Source: Anoplopoma fimbria
Lineage: Eukaryota > Chordata > Actinopteri > Perciformes > Anoplopomatidae
Assembly (NCBI RefSeq): GCF_027596085.1
Contig: NC_072460.1
Span: 4,353,512 to 4,417,511, forward strand
Direction of reading: 5' to 3'
DNA length: 64,000 nucleotides
Part shown: in pieces, positions 39,794 through 52,200 of the stretch
Position numbering within the stretch: the first letter of the stretch is position 1
How the letters are laid out: each line of letters starts with the position of its first letter
Notes under the pieces: generated by a model
Database searches by the model: none
Told to the model about the DNA's origin: nothing
What the model saw: only the letters and a program-made list of their open reading frames with translations
Position numbers and translations under genes: made by a program

Positions 39794-41160
39794 AGAGCAG
39801 GCGCATATTTAAAGAGGTAGCAGAGATATGCAATCAGAGCAGCAGATGACGTCATTGACTCCATCCGTTACGATGGCCGACTTTCCATCCACCTGCTCTT
39901 CTCAGGTCCAAACACTGTTCAATAATCTGCTAAAGTTCAATATTCAGTCTGTTTATTTTCAATAATCAATTTCCCAGGGTGCAGGTAATCCCAGAGTTAA
40001 CATTAATCAACAAATAAGCTCCCGTTTTGGAGGTTGTTTTTTTTTGTTTTTTGCCACAAGAGAGGGGACAAATCAGGGGTCACTTTTACCAAATGAGTCA
40101 AAATCAATCATTTCATAATTTTACATTAAAAAGCTGTGAAAAAGATTACATATACGTAATAAAAGATATGCACCACTGAATATCAAATACTTTTTAAGAT
40201 CTGAATAAACTCAATCAATCTGCCTGAAGCTTTTTGGCTCCCCGCGTGCTGTCTGTGAGCTGAAGCGTGATCCATTAGTCGTTGTAGTAAGCAGTGTTCG
40301 GTGAAAGGCGCGGTGCGGCCTACAGCATATATTCTGAAGGCCTGGTTACCTGAAAGCTGAGTGTATGCAGCAAATGAACGAAGGGTTCAGAACCAGAGTT
40401 AAGAGGGAGTTAGAAGAAGGCAGAGGGCTGAGGTGGGTTTGAGTAGAAGAAAAAAAAAAAAGAATAAACACTATTTGTATCTAGAATATCTCAAACGGGA
40501 TCCCAACGTTACAAACCCTTATCAGACGTTTTTAGGAAAGTTAAAGCTAGAGACGAAGCTGACGAGGGAGACCCCTGCGGTGGGTGTAGATTCAGGGCCA
40601 CAGCCGCTACTTTTTACATTTAAGATGTGAGGACAGGGGGCGGTTATCGAAGGCGAAACACCGCTGCCTTTATCCGAGTGGCCGCTGTGGTTTAATGCTG
40701 CATTCGAATAGCGGGCTTTCAAGCTCAAATCCAATTTGCTGATCAGATCTGAAATTTGTTGATCAGGGATTCTTTAAGATCAGCCTGCTTGATTAACTCA
40801 AACTAGCAGGCTGTGTTGGCTAAACCTGCTTCGATTTTACTGATTTAGACTTCCTTCAACAGCTTCGCTAATCTCAAGGATTTGTTTAATTTCCTTGTGT
40901 AATATGCTTATTCGCTTTCTTCATATTTGGTCACTTTTAGCCGCTATGTGAACGCGGGTCTTACCTCGCATTTAAACACTGACACGCTCGACCTGATGCT
41001 AATGAGGCCTCTGATTTACTGACTTTTATAGGCTTGTATTGAGATTTGAGGTAAAACAAAAATTATCCAGCATTTGAAAGAAAAAGAAAAGAGATAAAGA
41101 AGGAATTTTACTGTACATATACACAAAGAGAACTTCTAACTTAGTGTTAAAATATAATGC
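38735..41160. other. Non-coding stretch, no gene seen
   Basis: The stretch contains imperfect GT arrays at 39654-39699 and 39767-39793 and otherwise A+T-rich sequence. The segment 40540-41040 is less A+T-rich and repeat-free, but codes for nothing I recognise. Confidence 0.5.
39654..39793. repeat. Two (GT)n microsatellites
   Basis: The arrays lie at 39654-39699 (ending GCGCGCGT) and 39767-39793, both in the same polarity. Confidence 0.94.
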
Positions 41161-41166
41161 TGCGGC

Positions 41167-41309
<143 letters not shown>

Positions 41310-43299
41310 AGAGGTAGTACGTTTGGTTGAACGCAGCGCTAGAGCTTATAGCGGCATGTCATCTGTTTGCAGAGACAGAGAGACAACAGGAAACACTAGA
41401 CGAGGCAGAGATGAGGACCGTGTGAGTAGAGCGGCGGTTAACATATAGAAACATTGGGATCCACTCATACACTGACTGGTCTACTGGCGAGAGGATTCTT
41501 GCGGACAATCTTCTTCTTTATACATCTGGCAACTATTTTCCTTTAAGTAAAAAAAAACAAAACACTGCAAAGGTTGCTGAGGAGAGAGATGTGTGGTGTG
41601 TGTGTGTGTGTGTGTGTGTGTGTCTGTGTCTGTGTGTTGCATGAGTTTATGTTTGGTTCCCTTAAAGGCTATTGTGAAAAGTCTTCCTGTAAAATATTGA
41701 GGTATCTGTTCAATGTTTCCAGCTGAGTGAGGTTTCCATAAGTAAGGCTACTGAGGTGGAGCTGCTGACCTGGGTTGAGGGGAGGAGCAGTGAAAGGGGC
41801 CGAGAGCGTCGCAGAAGCGAAATAAACGTGATGCAGCGGCGCTCGAAGAAGCCGTCACACTGAGCGCTCTCTCGCCCCGTCGCCCCAAACCTGCGTTCCT
41901 TTTCAAACAGATGTAGATGTTGAATGTAAAAAGTCCAGTTTTTCATGTTTCAACAACTACATGTTAACAAACAATGATACTTTTCTGTTTTTTTTTTTAA
42001 AAATCTAAAATTCCAAGAGCTGCGATTGCGAGACGTTGTGAGAAAGGTAATGTCACACTTTGGGTTCAGGAGGCGACATCTCAGTCAGTCACTGCACACT
42101 GTCTGTAGAGCACGTCACTACGCCTCTGGCAGATTCTCATTTGTTAAAAATACTGAGATCTTCTATACAGATCCTACACAGTCTTCTGGAGGTCCAATCC
42201 AAAGGGCTTTCTGGGTCAAACGGGACACAAAAGGAGCCAATGGTCTTTCTTTTTTTTTTCACAGTAAAGTGACACGATCCAATTTCCACAGCAGCTGTTT
42301 CACTAAACTTCAGACTCCCATCAGCCCTTGGTGCACCACAGTTGTCCGAAAGCAGAGCCTGAGCGACTGCCGAGTTAAAGCTATGAAGAGCAATCCTGCT
42401 GTAATAATAGGCTATTGCAGAGAAGAAGAAAAGAAGAAGAGGCGGTTAGATGGTTAGATGGTGAATGGAGAGGCACGCGGCCCGCGCTGCTGCTGCTGCG
42501 ACAGTTAGCCATTGGCGAACTCCCGTGTAAGTCCGACGAGGCAGTGTTAGTTCGTTATAACTTGATTGAAGTTAACATTCTGCTTCTGAAAAAGCAAGAT
42601 GAAGTTGTTTTTTTTTCTCTCAGAGCCTGGGACTGCCTTTTCCATTGAGAAATTAGATGATTTTATCTCCAAGGTGTTCCCTCCCCTTGTAAGAGTGCAG
42701 CTCCAGGTGAAACACGGCTGCATTGTCTTTTTTAAAATCCATTAAAATAAAAGGGACTAGAGTGAGCGCCATTGCCCCTTTCTTGGTCCAAGCAAGAAAG
42801 CAAAGCCGCATCTTTAGTTTAAAGGAAAAGGGCTTCTCCGTTTTAGCTGGCTTGAAATCAAGGGGATAAGGGAGGAGCTTCTCCATTCTGTACTTGGAAA
42901 AGGCTCCAGGAGTCCACCAGGTCTCACCTCTGCTTCATTACCACAAAGCGCTAGCGAGAGACGGCAAACTCTGACACACATTGACAATCTTGAAAAGAAC
43001 AAAATAAAATAGAGAAAAAAATAAAAATAAAACAAGATTTTCACCAAAAATGAAAATATTATGAATATACTGTATAATTGTCGAAAGCTTATCGATAGAC
43101 TTTAGAAAGAGAAAAGATGTACATCCATAAGCTTGGAACGGACAGAGAGGACGCTTCCTGGTGAGGAGACACCGAGTTGTTGGGTGACTTTAAAAGGCTG
43201 CCCGGTTTTTCACACTGATGTTTTAGAGTGAACATGGTGCACGAGACTCAGCCAGTTGGAATGATCAATGCATTCTGGGAATGTTCAGTCACATGAGGC
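41310..43299. other. Non-coding stretch, no gene seen
   Basis: The stretch carries short imperfect GT units at 41594-41640. Open frames at 42026-42457 and 42653-43047 show no domain. It could be distal vdr 3' UTR or intergenic DNA. Confidence 0.45.
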
Positions 43300-43691
43300 C
43301 TCTTCTGGCCATTTATTAGGGTCTACATTGGTGTGAAACCAGGTTCTTTCAGGTGTGTTGATCTGTAAAAAACACCTGATATCAGTATTTTGTTGTTAGA
43401 AAATTGGTTAAATTTGAATATGCAGAATGGTGGGTCGTTTTAAGCGGCTTTTAGATAGCCGTTGTGGCCGATCTTATCCTGGCACACTGAAACAACTCAG
43501 AAACCGGACCAGGAATCGCCAACTCTGCCCATACGAGTTGAACACAAACGTTAAGAGTCCATCTCCCGATTGCATATAGTGCCGTGTCTCCAAGAGCATC
43601 TTGCCATCAACAGCTGAATTCTCTTAGTATTTTTGCCTACATTAATCTTTAACTATGTACAGACTTAGCAAGTGGTATTTACAGAGTTTGT

Positions 43692-43705
43692 CCACAAGGG
43701 GGTGA
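43692..43705 (+). promoter_or_regulatory. Weak CTCF-like match
   Basis: CCACAAGGGGGTGA fits the CTCF core at about 11 of 14 positions. A similar sequence lies inverted at 44603-44616. Confidence 0.2.
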
Positions 43706-44602
43706 TCCAGGCCCGCGTGAGGGGTGAGCATGCACTTTGTGTCGGCTGAGACGTGATATTATGATATGTAGTGATGCCGGAGAGTAACATCCTAAACCTC
43801 GCTTATGTGGCTGGTGTAGAAAATGATATCGATGTGACAAAAAAGTAAAATGTATGAGGCTTGATTTTTTTTTATATTTGATATAAAAAAGTTCTTTCTC
43901 CGTGTTTTATAACTGCAGAACATCTGAAGGAATTCATTCTAAAAACACTACAGGCTGTACATTGTTTAACTACTATACATCGCTACCTTCTGTAGATTGT
44001 TCACTTGAAATAAGAAAGTGTCTTAAGGCTGATATTTATCACTTAATGTTTTAACACCCATGGCTCTGTATTTTAGCCATTTAATGCGAAGGTGCAACAA
44101 TGTTCACCATTTCATAAAAGAGGAGTTTTTAAATCGTCTAGGAATGAAAATCTAGTAATAATCGTTATCTCCAAAAAGTTGCACTTTGAGCTTACGTCTG
44201 CTGTCATTTAGCATGATTAGAAATCACAGTGATGCCTTGAGCTTAAAATAAAACAATCTCTGTCTTATGATTGTAAGCTTACGCCACACACACCATAAAC
44301 ACCAAGTACACAACATCACCAGACAAACGTTTTCCCTGAGGCAGACAGCCGGCAGTCGGTTTCGGTCCAACTATCTCGCTCTAACTGTCTTAGCAGCAAT
44401 CTAACCAGCCGGAAATTAAAAAATATATATACTTTTGGATCTTCGCTATACACGAAACATGGCGTCGTGTTTGCATGTGTCAGTCTACAAAAATTCACAG
44501 GTCCCAGATCTAAAAAAAAGAAAAAAAAAAAGAAAGAAAACAACACAAAATAAACGACGTAATGCTTCCCTGCACCAAGACCCCTCGGCCCAGCGCCTGC
44601 AC

Positions 44603-44616
44603 GCACCCCCTTGTGG
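44603..44616 (-). promoter_or_regulatory. CTCF-like match
   Basis: The minus strand reads CCACAAGGGGGTGC, about 12 of 14 positions of the CTCF core. It converges with the weaker match at 43692-43705. Confidence 0.25.
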
Positions 44617-44727
44617 TCCATCAATATTCTCATATACTGTACACACTGTCACAAAAATAGAAGGACTCCTCACACACTTCTCAGCGCTCTCTAGTGTGTG
44701 TGTGTGTAAGTCTGTATTTTGAAAGAC

Positions 44728-44728
<1 letters not shown>

Positions 44729-44795
<67 letters not shown>
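44729..44795. repeat. (AC)33 microsatellite
   Basis: A pure run. A short GT run lies just upstream at 44695-44707. Confidence 0.97.
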
Positions 44796-44796
<1 letters not shown>

Positions 44797-44879
44797 CTGA
44801 GGGTCCTTCAAGTCCTCTACATTATACAACACTCTGAACTATTTGCTTCCATGGAAGCAACCATGTTCCACTTTCTTAA

Positions 44880-44900
44880 ATATATATATGTGTATATATA

Positions 44901-44951
<51 letters not shown>

Positions 44952-44958
44952 TATATAT
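44880..44958. repeat. (TA)n microsatellite
   Basis: TA units with TG and TT interruptions. Confidence 0.95.
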
Positions 44959-45940
44959 CAGCTTATACGTATCATTTATATTTATATAGCATTATACATA
45001 CATTCTTGTTTTTGAAATTCCCCTTTGTCTCGTGAACAGGGAATTCCAACTGGAGAACATCCCTCCGTCTCTCCGACCTCCTTTAACTCATTCCTCCAGA
45101 TCTCACCTCTCACCACTCACTGAAACATTCCTCCCTAAACGTCCTCTCTTTGCTTCAGCTGACTGTCTGAGAGCTCTCTTCAAACATGCACAGATACACA
45201 GGGCCAAGCAGCCCAACTATTCTGAAATTCCATTATAGTAAGCTTGCTGGCCACGTTGATGTTTAATATATTTTGATTGCTCTGCCGTCAACAATAGTTT
45301 ATAGCTACCTAACACGATTGCAGTAACATCGCTCTCTACCTCACAAAAGCGAGCGCGGTAAATAGATTGTAGATCTGTGTATCTGTTCCCGTCAGTCATC
45401 CAAGATGATGTGAACAATGTCATGAGGATGATGGTAGGAGGGAGGCGCCTCCGTCACATCCATCAAGCTGTCTACACTGTGAAAAAATAAATGGCAGGAA
45501 TCTAGCGGGGATTGTCCGGGGGGAAAAGGAAAAAAAGGTGCTGACGGAAAGAGGAGAGTTTGGGGATTTGGAGAGGATCCGGGTTGTCAGCCTGTTGCGG
45601 ATGTCGATGAGTCAAGGATATCTGCCCGATTTAATGCGGCGCTGTGTTTGCGAATCCAGAGCTTTAAAATACAATCTGGTTATCCGAGAGCAGATTGAGG
45701 TGTGTTGAATCCGTAAATCCAGAGGGCCGGGCGTCTGAGCCTTGCTGCTTGGAGGAGGAGGAGGAGGAGGAGGAGGATGGGGAGATGATGAGGAGGAGGT
45801 GAAGGTCTACCTATCCGTTAATCCATCGTTCTCCCTCGTGTCCAGGTGTATCAGGGCTGGGTTCTTCTTGGGAGGGGGGAAGGCGGTAAGGGTGGGCTAT
45901 GAGTGTGTGTGTGCATGCGATCGCGTCGCCTCCTCCTCTG

Positions 45941-46194
45941 CTATGACACCTCGCTGCCGAACACCTCCAGCACCAGCGGGGTGAGCTGCATGCTGTGCTC
46001 GGGCTGGAAGGAGAGCGAGCGGTACTGCTTGGAGTGCTCCTCGTTCAGGCTGCGCAGGTCGGCCAGCTTCTGGATCATCTTGGCGTAGAGGAGGCGCCCG
46101 CCGGGGTGGTTGACCTGGATGTAGGCCTGCAGCGTCTCAGACAGGTGGTCCTGGAGCTGCTCGATGCGGCCGTGGTCTTGGACGCCGGGGCGGT
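45941..46194 (-). CDS. vdra: vdr exon 9 (last coding exon): helices 10-12 and AF-2, stop codon
   Basis: This exon has 254 coding nt from an acceptor at ccatggcag (AG at 46196-46195), preceded by a C-rich tract, to TAG at 45943-45941. It encodes (D)[12 protein letters not shown], the dimerisation helix [20 protein letters not shown], then [15 protein letters not shown] and the AF-2 helix [12 protein letters not shown]. The counterparts of human His397, Tyr401, Glu420 and Phe422 are present. Compared with human, the loop before LLYAKM (HPGGR) is two residues shorter. The open frame extends upstream of 46194 with an apparent Met at 46264, but that part is intron 8. Confidence 0.98.
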
Positions 46195-47646
46195 CTGCCA
46201 TGGGGGGGGGGGGAGAAAGGAGAGGAGGGGAAGGTTCAGGTGGGGGGAAAGAGAGAGAGAACATCAGTCAGAACTGTTCGTTGTTTGTTTTAGTGGACTG
46301 ACATCTGGATCTATAGAAATGCTTATGTACAAGGGACAGTTGAGAGTAATGTTGAAAATAAATGTATTAAGGTTTGTTCTGGAACTCTAGCACCCCTATT
46401 TTTGATTTGATTGGCGCTAGTTTGGAACTCAAAAATCACTTTTTCCGCGGTTGTCAGGAGGATCATGTAAGGGCGTATTTCTGCCCTTTTTTTTAGCTTT
46501 TCAATAGAAATAAAACGTCTTTTGTTTTATGATAAATCACAGAAAGTCCTCCATCCCATTAGCGCAAACTTCATAGCGAAGCGTCGATACAATAATGTTT
46601 CTTTGCAAAAACCACATAAGACCACCTAATCACGTTACTGTGTTCTTAATATCTGACTGGTAGCTTTGCAATTCATCCTGACAAACTGTATATTTAAATA
46701 GTGCAATATAATGGGAGTTTTATAGTGAAAGAGCAGCTTTATTGGTCATGATTGAGGGCTCTATATCGCGGGAAATAACACCTTCATGTGTTGAAAAAGA
46801 AAATATGATTACAATACCTCCCCGTGACCTTGAGTTGGCCCTCAGTTTATCTATTAATAGGCTCCCATGCTTCTAAAGAATATACTGATTGTGTAAAACT
46901 ATAACACTCTGTCTTTCTCTTTGAAGATGACTATATCTACAGATTATTTTTGCTTATATTTGTCTACATGTTGAGAGAAAGCATTAACATTCATTAAAGC
47001 TCTTTGTCTTATTAACTCACAACAGCGTTTGATAGTGGGACAGCCTTTGACATGTTTTAGATCGTGAATGAGTCATCGCCTGTTCTTGAGTGCGCCTTGC
47101 TGCCTGATGACCTCATTCAGTGATGTGTTCAGTTACGAACATTCTTCACCACATGTGTGAATTCATGGCTGTTCAGAAAGCTACACAGCCTCATTGCTAA
47201 AAATATATCGTCAGCTGGGCGAATACGCAAAGCACACAACACTAGCAGTACCTGGGGAGAGCAGGCAGATGGCCATGAGCAGCACGTGTTCCTCCTCGTG
47301 CAGGTTGAGTTTCTTCAGGCCGACCTGGAACTTCACCAGCGGCTCCAGAAGATCCAGAGTGTGACCCGCTACGATGGAGGAAGGGAGGAAAACAAACCGT
47401 TAGAGCCGCAGAGGCAGGCTTCTCCATTGATCCATAAATAGAAACACACTTTATACAGCAGTGGGCTTCAAGGAGGAATTATTAGCCTCTTTGTATATAT
47501 ACATTAATGGCGACAGAGAGCATTACTTCCTGCCCTGCATGTGTGAGTGAATAAAAGCTGAGTGTGTGTTTGCGGCTGCTTTATTGCTTCCATGAAAATA
47601 CCTGAAGTCCAAACCTCACAGGGACGTGCAAGTTTGCATAGAAAAA

Positions 47647-47727
<81 letters not shown>

Positions 47728-49239
47728 CATGTAAGGCTCTGTTATATAGGAAAAAAAGAAAAAATAAATAAATAAATCACACAAATAAATAAATCACAGC
47801 ATCATCACCATGGAGTGCGTACTTGTGTTCACAGGCATGTTTTACAAATGCAGTACTTGATGCTGCGGCCTTGGTCGGAAACTTCCGGAGCTTTGAGTGA
47901 ACAGTTTAGAAGAATGTGTGTGTGTGTGTGTGTGTGTGTTGAGAGGATGTGTCATCAATAAGCAAGGTCTGTGTGTGCAGTCTCCACAGGCTGCTCGTGT
48001 CTTTATGTGCTGATTCCACAGATATAAAGCACAAAACAGGGGCCACTCATACTGTTTTCTTTAGTTTGGCTAACGACAGTGAGATGTGACCGACCCTTTG
48101 TGACGTCATTGATGCAGTATTTGAAGTCCGGCCCCCCGCAGCTCCAGGACATGTCCTCCAGACTGAATGACTGGTTAGAACGCAGCATGATGATCTCAAT
48201 GGCACTCGATTTCAACAGCGCGATCTGGTCCTCTGCTGTCAGGTCTCTGGAACACACACACACACACACACACAGTCACAGATACAGTGTGTTACTGGAT
48301 AAATGTTCACAGTCAGACACAGGTTAGGTCAGGTGAGAGCATGTTCACACATCAGACCGGGTGGGAGTCTTTGGTAGTGTCTTTACTTAAGCGTCTCTTA
48401 ATTTTGCTTTTCAACTTCAGGGGCAACAGTTGTGTTTGCATTGTATCAACCCCTCAAAAAGAAAGAAAAGAGGTCCAATTTATTTTACTTTAGTTTTATA
48501 GGAACTGTTTGTACTGAAAATATAATTATATTTCAATGTTCCATGAAAGAAAAGTTACAACAGTCATTTGTGTGTGCTTTTAATTATAGTTTTCTTAGAG
48601 AGAAAGAAAAATCTGAATTTGTGCAACAATTACATTGTCTCACCACCAGAGAGGACTGACAAGTACTCTTTTCACCTTTCTCACCATGTTTTGTGTTTAT
48701 TAAAAGAAATTCGAAATTTAAGGTCTGCTTCTGCAAGATAAAATCTCACTCAAAATACTTTCAGTTTGAGAAAAAACACAAATTTTACTTCCTGCACTGA
48801 CAAGATACAAGAACAAAGCACACAGAAACTAACAACAGAAACAACTGTAGTTTCCAGTAAGGTTTGAAAGCATTCTGTGCTTTCACATAGATGCAGCCTG
48901 TGTTTTACATCGTGGCAAAAAGGTTTTGCCGAATCCAGAGTTATTTTCCTTTCTCTGTTCATGTGAATAAGGCCGGGCTATAACACTGACTGAGGAAATC
49001 ACTCTTGAGGGGTATTGACGAAGAATGAATCCCGGTAGCTGATAGTAGCATGATAGTGCCTCATTTGCAACTGCCATCTGGCCCATCTCGAGGTCCGAGA
49101 CTCAAAAATATACTGAGTGCAATTTGCCTTTTTTTTTTGCATCTGATTGTAATTATCCACGAGGGAAAAAAACATTTACGTCAGACAACACTGAAACAGC
49201 CAGAAAGTTCTATTGAACCACCTACACGTAAATGTGTGT

Positions 49240-49299
<60 letters not shown>

Positions 49300-52200
49300 T
49301 GGGGGGGACTTAGAAGCACAACAAGCACATTGAATGTATTAATGTATTATATGGTTACTGTAGCAACAGTTTCCAACCCAAGACTATGTGTGGCCATAGA
49401 AGTGTACACACAAGCGTGGTGCACATGCAGACTAGGAGAGGCCACAGCAAACCCTGTACTCAATACTGAATACTCTCAAGAACCCTATGCTAGATTCAAT
49501 ATTGACTGTATATACAGTACTACAGTATGTGTATCTCCACACGCTGACAGAAGCAGGTGTGACTTGAGGAAGGCTAAGTAAACGTCACCACTACTTATGG
49601 AAAAATAGTTTCCAATAGTTCCCTTTTTTTCTTCTTACAGGCTATTTCTTCTTATCTTATATTATCTTCTTATATGTTATCGACTCATTATTTATCTTTT
49701 TTTTTTTGTTCTTGTTTCTTTTGAAAGAATTGCGAAAGTAGCACTAGAGTTATTCCAGGGAAGAACTGAAATGATTGGATCACTGCAGTGTTTCAGTACA
49801 TGAGGCATATATAAAAAGTAGTTAAGTCAAACAGTATTGCCTGTATTTATCAAATGCTGGGGACTAAAGGCTGATTTTGCAATAGCTGCAGCACTTTTTC
49901 AACAAAAGGTTAGATAGACAGATTTGTGCAAGCAGAGGACCAATTACAAGGATCCTGTTGACCCAGAGCAATGCCTGGTGGTCTGTCTGAGGTGATTATT
50001 GTCCAGCCTGAGCTACTATAAGCTAAAGGATTGAGTTTCCTTTTAGCAAAATATTCTGAGTGAGTTTGAGTTCTCTCTGGTTACAGTTACGTGGTGTTCT
50101 TAATTGTCCCGGTCTTTTATTGTGAAAGATACGAAATAGAAGGAGTGGCTCTGGTCTGCGCTGCCTTTGTCAAGTTAATTAAGTTATTAATTCATGTTCC
50201 CTAAATGTTAAAAACAACTATTTGAACAAAAGGTATCGACGTGGTGTGTAAATGGCTTCAAGACATGACTGAATAGAATTCACGGTTTTGGCAATATCTT
50301 TTCCTGATTTCAACACAGATGATTTGTTCACGACAAAAAAACTGTGTGCTTAGGAGTGTTTTACCACAAGTGAGTAGTAATAGTTTCCACATGTGCTTTG
50401 CTTACAGGATCCTGTAGCGAGTGACGCGTGTTGAGGTTGTTCCTGTGTAGCATAAATCAGCTAAAAAGATTATATGATAAGGGGATATCAGATTGGTGCA
50501 TGGACTTGCATAACCACTGCTACTCAATCGAATGCTTTAGGCTGTTTGTGAGAAAAATCTCTAAGAATTTCCACCTCAAGAGTTATTGTACAATACAGTT
50601 GCCTAGAATGTATTCACTGAGAAGGTAAACACTTTCAAGAAGTGAACAACGCCCAGGGAAACCCTGATCTAAATCTAGATCCAGGTTATCATATTGTTGC
50701 AGTATCTTCTAGGTAAACGATGTAATCCCAGGCTCTCTTACTTTATATCGCCATAAGACATACTACACACAGCTGAGACTCGGCTCCTCAACGAGGCGAG
50801 CAGCAACAATAAATATAGGTAAATACAAAGCTAGCACGTCAACAATTACTGTTCCATTTCAAAACATGCAAACACACATGCATTATGCGCACCCTAATGG
50901 GTCTCATCTATTCTCTTATTACGTGGCCTCTGCATGTGCATACATTTATAAACTTATCTCTCAGCGCAGCATGCATTTGTAAAGCTACAGCCTGTTCCAG
51001 CGTATTCCTGGAAGAGCTTGTTTGTTTGGGAGTGATAATATTTTCTCTCTAATTTCTCTTTACCCTACAATGTCCACGCATAGACGTAGCCGGCAAATCC
51101 ACGTGTGAGTGAGGAGCTCGTTCAGGCAGCTAGCCTTTGTGTTGGTGAGTGCTACTGGTTTGACCCAGAAGAATTTCTACGAATAATTACCAGAATTTAG
51201 TAAAGCAGCTGATAGCTGCAGGGTTTATAAGGATTCATTTTCAACATGGCCAGATTATGATTAATGGCACCAGAGGATTTCATTTATGTTACACATCTAT
51301 ATGCAGAGCCCGTCTGAGCCAGTCAAAGGTAAAAGGTCAGCTTCAGCATTCTTAATTAGGATTGCAACTACTTCTTTTTTTTATTAACGAATCGATTCGT
51401 TTTGTATTTTAAATGCATAAAACATGGTCACATCGTTTCTAGAACTATATTGAATAGTTTACATATTCTATATGAATGGATAGACGTTATCTTTCCAAAA
51501 CTCTGAACATGATTTTATCCAATGAAATATTCAATCCATATTTGATGGTGTTTAGCCTTGCAAAAACATCATTTATACCGCGGACGAAAAACTGTTTGCT
51601 CTTACCCTTGCCGCACTTAAGAGGGATGCCTACACTGACAAGTTAAGTTCATTAAAGAGATTTGAGGTCATAAAAAAACCTTTTTGGGAGGACAGGCATT
51701 CAAAAAACCTTGAATAACCTTAACAGAATATTCAAAATAACAACATTCAGTAGAGACTTAGTTAGTATTGTTTCATGCTTTGTGTGTGGAAATATGTCCA
51801 CTTCAGAGTTTTGAACAATATGTTTTGATTTTTGTGGTTGGTTGAACAATTGAACAGAGAGAAAATCTTCAGCACCAAGGACAGTGCTGACACTATTTTG
51901 CTGTTACCATGGTAAGGTTTGTAACAGGCTGGTGAAGGAGCTTCACTTTTGAACCAAGGACAAGTTACACTAAAATGAGTTTGCGTGAATAAAACACGGT
52001 ATTAGAGTTTGCATCTGATAATACTGCTTCATGTTTTGCGCGTGGCTTAAAGAAGCCAGTCTAGTGGTCGGTTGTTGCAATGACGCTGACCGACATTGAT
52101 GTAGAGCCACTATACTGCAGAATTAAGTTTCAGTTTTAACTATAGAAAATGTACTACATTACAATTCTCAGTTATCCAGGACAGACCCCCATGCTGAATA

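Larger units (their letters stand above)
43300..45940 (-). other. Probable vdr 3' UTR and downstream flank (3' end not resolved)
   Basis: The vdr mRNA must continue below the stop codon. On the minus strand an ATTAAA lies at 45635-45630, about 310 nt past the stop, and an AATAAA at 43317-43312, about 2.6 kb past it. Neither can be chosen without transcript data. The stretch also holds GGA repeats (45751-45778), a TA array (44880-44958) and a CA array (44729-44795). No other coding exon is visible. Confidence 0.35.

Noticed and set aside
43081..43100. AAGCTTATCGATA, as in a cloning-vector polylinker
   Set aside because: The match is only 13 bases with genomic sequence on both sides. It is coincidence, not vector contamination.
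45941..46264. Start codon at 46264 for the last vdr exon
   Set aside because: The frame upstream of 46194 is pyrimidine-rich intron ending in ccatggcag; the exon joins the exon 8 Asp codon perfectly.
45995..46390. 131-codon plus-strand frame over vdr exon 9
   Set aside because: It is the antisense shadow of a conserved coding exon and has no independent support.
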